Shown here piece after piece: positions 13,159 through 18,762 of a stretch of 18,762 bases of DNA; position 1 is the first letter of the stretch, and every line of letters begins with the position of its first letter. The notes below the pieces were generated by a model, which was not told where the DNA came from, did not search any database, and was given only the letters and a program-made list of their open reading frames with translations. The DNA is from an uncultured Collinsella sp. (GTDB lineage: Bacteria; Actinomycetota; Coriobacteriia; Coriobacteriales; Coriobacteriaceae). A program made the translations under genes and the position numbers. Location: the NCBI GenBank assembly GCA_900541725.1, contig UQLB01000033.1:1-18762 (forward strand). Reading direction: 5' to 3'.

Positions 13159-13182
13159 GCGACCCTCCACTTCTCATCATCC

Positions 13183-13223
13183 AAAACCACCGCAAAGGGG
13201 ACAGGCACCTTCGTGGTGGTTTT
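13183..13223. repeat. inverted repeat inserted between hisB and hisH
   Basis: AAAACCACC (13183-13191) and GGTGGTTTT (13215-13223) form a 9-bp stem around a loop with GGGGACAGGCACC. The loop core resembles GGGGAC/GTCCCC motifs elsewhere in the window. No T run follows the stem on the his-coding strand, so it should not terminate strongly. It looks like an extragenic palindrome. Confidence 0.6.
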
Positions 13224-13236
13224 ACCCTTGTGACGG

Positions 13237-13824
13237 TTACAGCGAGCCCTTGGTGCTGGGGATGCCCTGCACGTGGGGATCGAGCTCGCAGGCGTGACGC
13301 ATCGTGCGGCCCACGGCCTTAAAGGCGGCCTCGATAATGTGATGCGAGTTGCCGCCCGCCAGCTCGCGCACGTGCAGCGTGAGCTTGGCGTCGCGCGCAA
13401 AGGCGTAGAAGAACTCGACGGCCAGCTCGGTATCGAAGCTGCCCACGCGCTCGGTCGGCACGGGCAGCTCGCAGTAGGCCTGCCCGCGGCCCGAAATATC
13501 AACAGCAGCCATCACGAGCGTCTCGTCCATGGCGATCGCCGCGTCGGCAAAGCGCGTAATGCCCGCCTTGTCGCCCAGCGCCTGGCAAAACGCCTCGCCC
13601 AGCACGATACCCGTATCCTCGACGGTGTGGTGCGCATCGACCTCCACGTCGCCCACCGCGTGCACCGTCAGATCGAACAGGCCATGGCGGCCAAAGGCGT
13701 TGAGCATGTGGTCGAAAAACGGCACGCCGGTCGAGATATCGCACGCGCCGCTTCCGTCTAGGTCGAGCTTTACGACAATGTCGGTCTCGCCCGTCTTGCG
13801 GGTCACCTCGGCATAACGGCCCAT
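13237..13824 (-). CDS. hisB: imidazoleglycerol-phosphate dehydratase HisB (monofunctional)
   Basis: A 195-residue enzyme converting IGP to imidazole-acetol phosphate. Both manganese-site signatures are present: DAHHTVED (63-70) and NSHHIIEAAFK (159-169). It has no N-terminal HAD phosphatase domain, unlike E. coli HisB, so histidinol phosphatase activity must come from elsewhere, most likely the PHP gene at 9157-10068. ATG follows the hisC TAG with no gap; GGAGGAG in the hisC end serves as ribosome binding site. Confidence 0.97.
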   Translation of the reverse strand: MGRYAEVTRKTGETDIVVKLDLDGSGACDISTGVPFFDHMLNAFGRHGLFDLTVHAVGDVEVDAHHTVEDTGIVLGEAFCQALGDKAGITRFADAAIAMDETLVMAAVDISGRGQAYCELPVPTERVGSFDTELAVEFFYAFARDAKLTLHVRELAGGNSHHIIEAAFKAVGRTMRHACELDPHVQGIPSTKGSL

Positions 13825-14940
13825 CTACATCTCCTCCTTCACCAGCGTGGCAAACGCGGCCAGCACCTCGTCGTTTTCCTGCGGGGTACCCACGGTAATG
13901 CGCAGGCAGTCCGCGAGCCCCGGCGCGTAGCTAAAGTCGCGCACCAAAATCGAGTACTCGTCGCGCAGGCGCTCGCGCACGCGCGTGGAATGCGGCGTAC
14001 GCACGAGCACAAAATTCGCCGCGCTCGGCCACGCCTCCACGGGCAGACCCTCGGCAGCCATCGCGCGTAGGGCGCACAGTTCGCGTTCGCGCTCGGATGC
14101 AACCTGTGCCACCACGGGCGCGTACGCATCGCGGGCACGCACGCAGGCAAGCGCGGCGGCCTGGCTCAGCACGTTAACCGAGTAGATCTGGCGAATCGCC
14201 GCAAACACATCGATGACCTCGGGCGCCGCGATCACGTAGCCCAGACGCGTGCCGGCGGCGCCAAACGCCTTGGACAGCGTATGCAGAATCACCAGGTTGG
14301 GATGCTCGGCGATAAGCCCCTGCGCCGTGGTAGCCGCGCCAAACGAATCGTCCGCAAACTCAACGTAGGCCTCGTCGACCATGACCATGCCGGGGCACGC
14401 ATCGCACAGGGCCGCGACAAAGTCGAGCGGCGCCACGTCACCCGTGGGATTGTTGGGCGAGGTCACGATCGCCAGATCGCACTCGGGAGCCGCCGCAAGC
14501 ACCGCTGCCTGGTCGAGCTCAAGGGTCGCCGGGTCGCGCCACACGTCGCGCACCTCGGTCTGACAGAGCGATGCAAAGAACGCATACTCGCTAAAGCACG
14601 GCGGGCAGTTGAGCAGGGTCCGTCCCGCGCCGCCAAACGCCAGCAGGTAGTTATAGAGCAGCTCGTCGCCGCCGTTGCCCACGCAGATGTTCTCGCGCGT
14701 CACGCCATGCCAGGCAGCAAGCTCATCGCGCAGGTCGTTGGACATGGGGTCGGGATAGCGGTTGAGCGGCGTGGCAGCCAGGGCCGCGTCGACCGCCTTG
14801 CGCACGCCAGCCGGCACGGGATAGGTGTTCTCGTTGGCCGAAAGGTTGATGCGCGTGGGCGTAAAGTTGGGATCATAGGGCTCGATGCCGGCCAGGTAGG
14901 GCTGGACGAGTTCCTTCATGCGCGGCGTGAGTTCGGCCAT
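13825..14940 (-). CDS. hisC: histidinol-phosphate aminotransferase HisC
   Basis: A 371-residue fold-type I PLP aminotransferase. SANENTYP (34-41), SPNNPTG (161-167), VDEAYVEF (188-195) and the PLP-lysine motif HTLSKAFG with K224 are visible, and LRITVG near the C-terminus carries the substrate carboxylate arginine. ATG 14940 lies one base after the hisD stop; GAGGAGG six bases upstream supports it over a longer open frame that overlaps hisD. Confidence 0.96.
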   Translation of the reverse strand: MAELTPRMKELVQPYLAGIEPYDPNFTPTRINLSANENTYPVPAGVRKAVDAALAATPLNRYPDPMSNDLRDELAAWHGVTRENICVGNGGDELLYNYLLAFGGAGRTLLNCPPCFSEYAFFASLCQTEVRDVWRDPATLELDQAAVLAAAPECDLAIVTSPNNPTGDVAPLDFVAALCDACPGMVMVDEAYVEFADDSFGAATTAQGLIAEHPNLVILHTLSKAFGAAGTRLGYVIAAPEVIDVFAAIRQIYSVNVLSQAAALACVRARDAYAPVVAQVASERERELCALRAMAAEGLPVEAWPSAANFVLVRTPHSTRVRERLRDEYSILVRDFSYAPGLADCLRITVGTPQENDEVLAAFATLVKEEM

Positions 14941-14941
14941 G

Positions 14942-16378
14942 TTAGGCCTCCTCGCCGGTCGCGCCAGCGCCATCCGAGCTTGCAGCCGCCAGGTCCACGC
15001 CCTCGGCGACCGTCGCCACGGCGTCGCCCGGCCAGGCGACCTTGGTCAGGTCGGCCGCGGCCAGCGACTCGGCACTCACGGCATCCTCACCCTGCTCCAA
15101 CACGCGGCGACGCAGAGCGGCGGAAAGCGCGTGTGCCCACAGGCCCTCGGCCTCGGCCAGGCGCTGTGTGGCGGGAGCGTCGGAGAGCAGGCCCTCGGGC
15201 GTATAGCAAATGACACTCGAGCGCTTGACGAACTCCTCCACCGAAAGCGGGTTGGAGAACATGGCCGTGCCGCCGGTCGGCAGCGTGTGGTTGGGGCCGG
15301 CAACATAATCGCCAAGCGGCTCGGAGCTCCAAGCGCCCACAAAGATGGCGCCGGCGTTGCGAATGCCGCCGAGCAGGCCCATCGCATCCTTGCAGTGCAG
15401 CTCCAGGTGCTCGGGCGCCACGGTGTTCACGGCCTCGACGGCGGCAGCCATATCGGCGGCCACCACGATGGTTCCTTCGTTATCGAGCGAGGCGCGCGTA
15501 ATCTCGGCACGCGGGGACTGCGCCACTAGGATGTCGATACCCGCCTCGACCTCGCGCGCAAACTGCTCGTCGCAAGTCACCAGATAGCAGGCTGCCAGCG
15601 GATCGTGCTCGGCCTGGGCCATCAGGTCGGCCGCGGCCACCATAGGCTTGGCCGTGGCATCGGCCAGCACGCAGACCTCGGAGGGACCGGCGACCATGTC
15701 GATTCCCACATCGCCCGAGACAATCTGCTTGGCAGCGGCAACAAAAGCGTTGCCCGGACCAGTGATTTTATCGACACGCGGAATGGTCTCGGTACCGTAC
15801 GCCAGCGCGGCCACGGCCTGAGCGCCGCCCACCATATAGATCTCGTCCACGCCGCCGAGCTTTGCCGCGGCGAGCGTGTAGGGACTGATCAGGCCGTCTT
15901 TTTGCGGCGGGGTCACCATAACCACGCGCTTGACGCCGGCGACCTTGGCGGGAATGGCGTTCATGAGCACCGTGGAGGGATACTGCGCGCGACCGCCCGG
16001 CACGTAGATGCCGGCCGCCGCGAGCGGGGTCACCTTAACGCCGAGCATCGTGCCGTCCGCACGCGTGGTAAACCAGCTCTGCTCGACCTCGCGCTGGTGG
16101 AACTCACGAATCTGGCGCGCGGCCTTCTCGAGCGCGGCGACAAAGGCCGAGTCGAGGCCTTCGAGCGCGACATCGATCTGCTCTTGCGGCAGGCGGAAGC
16201 TCTGCAGCGCGACACCGTCAAAACGCTGACAGTAATCGCGCACCGCGGCATCGCCGTTGGCACGCACGTTGGCCACGATATCGCGGGCGGCGTCGACGAT
16301 GTTTTGCGGCAGCACGCCCTTGCGGTTGAGCTGGTTGGTAACGAGGCGCTCACCGGGAGCAAGCTTGATGGTCTTCAT
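14942..16378 (-). CDS. hisD: histidinol dehydrogenase HisD
   Basis: A 478-residue NAD-dependent, zinc-binding enzyme for the last two oxidations to L-histidine. Zinc ligands Q255 and H258 (AQAEHDP), D357 (GDYVAG) and H416 (LWAHA) and the catalytic pair E323-H324 (APEHLE) are visible, as are GPGN (207-210) and AGPSEV (230-235). The usual length is about 430; the extra roughly 50 residues are an Ala-, Asp- and Gly-rich C-terminal tail after about 425. AGGGGA about eight bases upstream supports the ATG. The 105-bp gap to the upstream fused gene is GC-rich with no clear terminator. Confidence 0.97.
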   Translation of the reverse strand: MKTIKLAPGERLVTNQLNRKGVLPQNIVDAARDIVANVRANGDAAVRDYCQRFDGVALQSFRLPQEQIDVALEGLDSAFVAALEKAARQIREFHQREVEQSWFTTRADGTMLGVKVTPLAAAGIYVPGGRAQYPSTVLMNAIPAKVAGVKRVVMVTPPQKDGLISPYTLAAAKLGGVDEIYMVGGAQAVAALAYGTETIPRVDKITGPGNAFVAAAKQIVSGDVGIDMVAGPSEVCVLADATAKPMVAAADLMAQAEHDPLAACYLVTCDEQFAREVEAGIDILVAQSPRAEITRASLDNEGTIVVAADMAAAVEAVNTVAPEHLELHCKDAMGLLGGIRNAGAIFVGAWSSEPLGDYVAGPNHTLPTGGTAMFSNPLSVEEFVKRSSVICYTPEGLLSDAPATQRLAEAEGLWAHALSAALRRRVLEQGEDAVSAESLAAADLTKVAWPGDAVATVAEGVDLAAASSDGAGATGEEA

Positions 16379-16483
16379 ATCGGTATCCCCTATCGGTCGA
16401 GGTTGTGTTCGAAAAACGAGAGGCCGGGCGGCGGCGCCAATCGGCCCGCAGCCCGTACGTCGGGGCGCCCGTGCGCGCTCGCG

Positions 16484-18199
16484 CTATTGTGCCGAGCCCG
16501 CGACGGGCTCAAAATGCTTGTCCTTAACGGCCGCGGCCAGGCGATCTGCCAGATTACGCACGCGCGGATCCAGGCGAGCGGCGCCCGGATTGACAAAGAA
16601 GCGCGCCGTGCAGTCCATAATGCGACCAGTAATAACCAGGTCGTTATCGCGCAGGGTGGCGCCCGTGGCGGTAATGTCCACGATACGGTCGGTCATACCG
16701 ACGATGGGGCCCAGCTCGATATTGCCGTGCAGCGAGACGATATCGGCATTCACGCCACGCTCGGCATACCAGGCGCTCGCGATGCGCGGATACTTGGTGG
16801 CCACACGAAGCGACCCGCGACGGGCATAGTTGCGCTCGGCCTGGCCAGCGCGCCACGCGGGCTCCGCCTCGATAAACGTGCACAGGCCGTAGCCCAGGTC
16901 GACCAGCTGCAGCAGGTTGAGGTCGGCCTCGATGAGCGAGTCCCAACCGCAGATGCCGCAATCGGCACCGCCGCAGCCCACAAAGGCGGGCGCGTCGCTG
17001 GGACGCACGATGACAAACTCGATATCTCCGACCGTGCCCTCGCCGGCACGCGTGTCGTGACCGCGCACGATCAGGTGACGGCCGGGGTCGCGCAGCTCAG
17101 AGACGTCCAGGCCCGCGGCCTCGAGCACGTCGAGCGTGTCAGCCTTAAGCGAGCCCTTGGGCACGGCGATGCGCAGCGGGCCCTCGGCACCACGGTCCAC
17201 CGCATGATCGCCGTCGGAAGCGGCGTCCTCGGCCGAGGTGCGCGCGGCCTCCAGACGCTCGAGCGAAAAGGCGAAGCCCGCCGCCGGCACCTCGATGCCG
17301 TCGCCGAACGCGCCGGTAAAGATGGAGTCGTAGCGGCCGCCCGAGCCCACCGGATCGGGCAGGCCACCGGCGTAGGCCTTAAAGACCAGGCCCGTGTAGT
17401 AATCAAAAGAGTTCATGATGGAGAAGTCGAACGACAGCACCTGGGCGTCCTCGGGAGCCAGGCCCTCGACCAGAGCACGCAACTCGCGCGTCAGCGGCGC
17501 GACGATGCCGGCGGCCTCCAGCAGCGTGTCCACGCGGTCGAGCACCTCGGCACCGCCGTGCAGACGCGGCAGCTCGCAAATGGCGGCCTTGACGGCATCG
17601 GACTCGACGCTTGCCGCCACGCGGGCATCGAGGCCCACAAAGTCGTTGGCGTGCACGCAGCACAGCGCCTCGGCAGCCAGCTCGCGATCCTCGCACGCCG
17701 CGAGCAGCTCCTTAAACGGGCGTACGCTACCTGCGATGATGCGTGCATCGGGCAGCGCCAGCTTGCGCACCGCCTCGGCCACGAGCGAGACAATCTCGAC
17801 ATCGCCCGCGGTATCGCCCGCACCGATAAGCTCAAAGCCCAACTGTGTAAACTGGCGCGAGCCGCCGGCATTGCGCTGGCACTCACGAACCACCGGCGCC
17901 TCATAGCGCAGGCGCAGCGGCAAGTCGGCCGCGCGCATGCGGGTCGAGACCAAACGCACGATCGGCAACGTATTGTCGGGACGAACCACCAACAAGCGGC
18001 CGTCATCGTCAAAAAGCTTAAACGGCGTGTCCGCGATACGGCCGCCCTCCTCGAGCGAGCCCTTGTCCTCGAGCAGCGGCGTCTCAACCGGCAGATAATG
18101 ATGCTCCCTAAAGCAGCCCTTCACCGTCAGCGCAATCTCCTCGCGCGCCTGAGCCTCCTCGGGCAATATGTCCCGGAATCCCCACGGTGTGGTCGTCAT
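16484..18199 (-). CDS. hisZ-hisG: HisZ-HisG fusion: ATP phosphoribosyltransferase with its regulatory subunit
   Basis: A single 571-codon frame joins two proteins that are normally separate. Residues 1 to about 318 are HisZ, a class II histidyl-tRNA-synthetase-like domain: RYEAPVVREC (98-107), the QLGFELIG strand (119-126), YYTGLVFKAY (267-276) and GSGGRYD (285-291). The RGLDYY-type histidine loop of true HisRS is not conserved. A roughly 23-residue acidic, Ala-rich linker (319-341) follows. Residues 342 to about 565 are short-form HisG: LRIAVPKGSL (342-351), the VRPSDAPAF segment (398-406) and the PRPP-binding IVDITATGATLRDN (506-519). The product catalyses ATP plus PRPP to PR-ATP, the first and feedback-controlled step. 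It is the first gene of the operon; ATG has CCTCCTC (minus GAGGAGG) at 18208-18214. Three cysteines in GCGGADCGIC (408-417) are unusual. Confidence 0.93.
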   Translation of the reverse strand: MTTTPWGFRDILPEEAQAREEIALTVKGCFREHHYLPVETPLLEDKGSLEEGGRIADTPFKLFDDDGRLLVVRPDNTLPIVRLVSTRMRAADLPLRLRYEAPVVRECQRNAGGSRQFTQLGFELIGAGDTAGDVEIVSLVAEAVRKLALPDARIIAGSVRPFKELLAACEDRELAAEALCCVHANDFVGLDARVAASVESDAVKAAICELPRLHGGAEVLDRVDTLLEAAGIVAPLTRELRALVEGLAPEDAQVLSFDFSIMNSFDYYTGLVFKAYAGGLPDPVGSGGRYDSIFTGAFGDGIEVPAAGFAFSLERLEAARTSAEDAASDGDHAVDRGAEGPLRIAVPKGSLKADTLDVLEAAGLDVSELRDPGRHLIVRGHDTRAGEGTVGDIEFVIVRPSDAPAFVGCGGADCGICGWDSLIEADLNLLQLVDLGYGLCTFIEAEPAWRAGQAERNYARRGSLRVATKYPRIASAWYAERGVNADIVSLHGNIELGPIVGMTDRIVDITATGATLRDNDLVITGRIMDCTARFFVNPGAARLDPRVRNLADRLAAAVKDKHFEPVAGSAQ

Positions 18200-18239
18200 C
18201 TGGTGAGCCTCCTCATGCTGTGTTGCATACAGAACAAAC

Positions 18240-18280
18240 GACCGGCATAGCTCCGCCGGTCTTTTGGGTACTTTAGCATA
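18240..18280 (-). promoter_or_regulatory. his operon leader hairpin and weak promoter candidate
   Basis: GACCGGC (18240-18246) and GCCGGTC (18255-18261) form a 7-bp stem about 40 bases before the first his start codon. On the minus strand it is followed by GTTTGTT; on the plus strand by TTTT. A TATGCT (18275-18280, minus) may be the -10; if so the hairpin lies within the first 30 nt of the mRNA, too early for a classic attenuator, and might protect the 5-prime end. No T-box sequence and no His-rich leader peptide is seen. Confidence 0.4.
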
Positions 18281-18340
18281 CTAGAGTGCTTGCGGGGAAA
18301 ATCCTTGTCCGCAGCTCACACCGTATTCATTTGGAAACAT

Positions 18341-18574
18341 ACGGAAGGCGCGTCCCATTTCGAGCGGCCATTCCGGGACACGCTTTCCGCTTGAAGCCTC
18401 AACGGGAAACCGCATCCCAGAATAGACGCTCAGAACGGGACACACTTTCCGAAACCCATCCCAACGGGAAACGGCGCCCCATTCCAGGCCCTAATTCCGG
18501 GACGAGCTTTCCGCTAAGGCTTCTACCGGAAACCGCATCCCACTCTGGGCGCTAATTCCGGGACGCACTTTCCC
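18341..18574. repeat. array of alternating inverted boxes, 62-bp period
   Basis: Three tandem units (18370-18431, 18432-18493, 18494-18554; 62, 62 and 61 bp) are flanked by half units at 18341-18369 and 18555-18574. Each unit has a CGGGAC-(3-4 nt)-CTTTCCG box and, about 31 bp on, an inverted box GGAAAC-(4 nt)-TCCC. Eight boxes therefore alternate in orientation. The box arms are conserved while the sequences between them vary. It lies just upstream of the likely his promoter. No open frame is convincing. Confidence 0.75.
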
Positions 18575-18623
18575 GACCAGCCCCGCAGAGCCACTCGCAC
18601 TAGCGGCCGGCATGCCCCAACGC

Positions 18624-18656
18624 AAAAAGGGCGCCCGCGCGAACACGGACGCCCTT
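18624..18656 (-). terminator. Rho-independent terminator of the gene at the right edge
   Basis: On the minus strand AAGGGCG ... CGCCCTT (stems 18650-18656 and 18627-18633) is followed directly by T residues (A run 18624-18628). It lies about 50 bp past the stop of the partial gene at 18708 and insulates the his operon from it. Confidence 0.75.
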
Positions 18657-18707
18657 GTGCAGGATCGAGATATCAACCAGCCAAGATATCGGACCCGTGA
18701 CCAGCTC

Positions 18708-18762
18708 TTAGTAGTCGAACTGGTGGTAGTAGCGGCGGTACTTGAGGTTGTGCTTGGTGACC
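18708..18762 (-). CDS. C-terminal end of an unidentified protein (partial)
   Basis: An open frame entering from the right edge ends VTKHNLKYRRYYHQFDY then TAA. Codons are GC-rich in third positions and a terminator lies just beyond, so it is probably a real gene end. Seventeen residues, rich in Tyr and Arg, are too few to assign a family. Confidence 0.6.
   Translation of the reverse strand, partial: VTKHNLKYRRYYHQFDY

Noticed and set aside
15605..18250. 881-codon plus-strand frame opposite hisD and hisZ-hisG
   Set aside because: It covers two well-identified genes in antisense and has no family motifs; long antisense frames are expected at high GC.
18200..18300. T-box riboswitch controlling histidine synthesis
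   Set aside because: The conserved T-box bulge sequence and antiterminator pairing are not seen in the leader.
18341..18574. Possible CRISPR array
   Set aside because: The repeated boxes alternate in orientation and are short and degenerate. There are no constant same-orientation repeats with unique equal-length spacers, and no cas gene is in the window.

Overview
This window looks like a chromosomal segment of a high-GC actinobacterium of the Coriobacteriia, most likely Collinsella or a close relative. That placement is an inference from GC-rich codon use, the gene set, the gene order and the many palindromic intergenic repeats; no database search was possible. Almost all housekeeping genes are on the minus strand. 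The exceptions are two lower-GC ATPase genes and one phosphatase gene on the plus strand.

Left part (1-8857). The window opens in a tRNA T-arm-like sequence and a run of small GC-rich hairpins, followed by a terminator, a 24-bp-arm palindrome and a triplet of 33-bp repeats. These lead into a plus-strand AAA_14/DUF4143 ATPase (414-1715). A second palindrome of the same family follows it. Next, on the minus strand, come a Ppx/GppA-type phosphatase, a FtsB/DivIC-like septum protein (a two-gene operon) and enolase with its own terminator. A second, diverged DUF4143 ATPase (5480-6847, plus) sits between enolase and a mazG-yfcE-larC(C-terminal domain) cluster on the minus strand. It too is preceded by three repeat copies with a 33-bp period.

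Right part (9157-18199). This holds what appears to be a complete histidine biosynthesis set. A minus-strand operon reads hisZ-hisG (one fused gene), hisD, hisC, hisB, hisH, hisA, hisF, hisI, hisE, mostly with very short gaps or overlaps. A convergent plus-strand PHP-type histidinol-phosphatase gene supplies the step that the monofunctional HisB lacks. Two hairpin-forming elements are inserted inside the operon (hisB/hisH and hisF/hisI gaps).

Right edge (18200-18762). Upstream of the his operon are a leader hairpin, an array of alternating inverted boxes with a 62-bp period, a minus-strand terminator and the last 17 codons of an unidentified minus-strand gene.

The most interesting signals are the paired DUF4143 ATPase modules with 33-bp-period upstream repeats, the HisZ-HisG fusion, the large hairpin between hisF and hisI, the 62-bp palindromic array beside the his operon, and a stand-alone LarC C-terminal domain.
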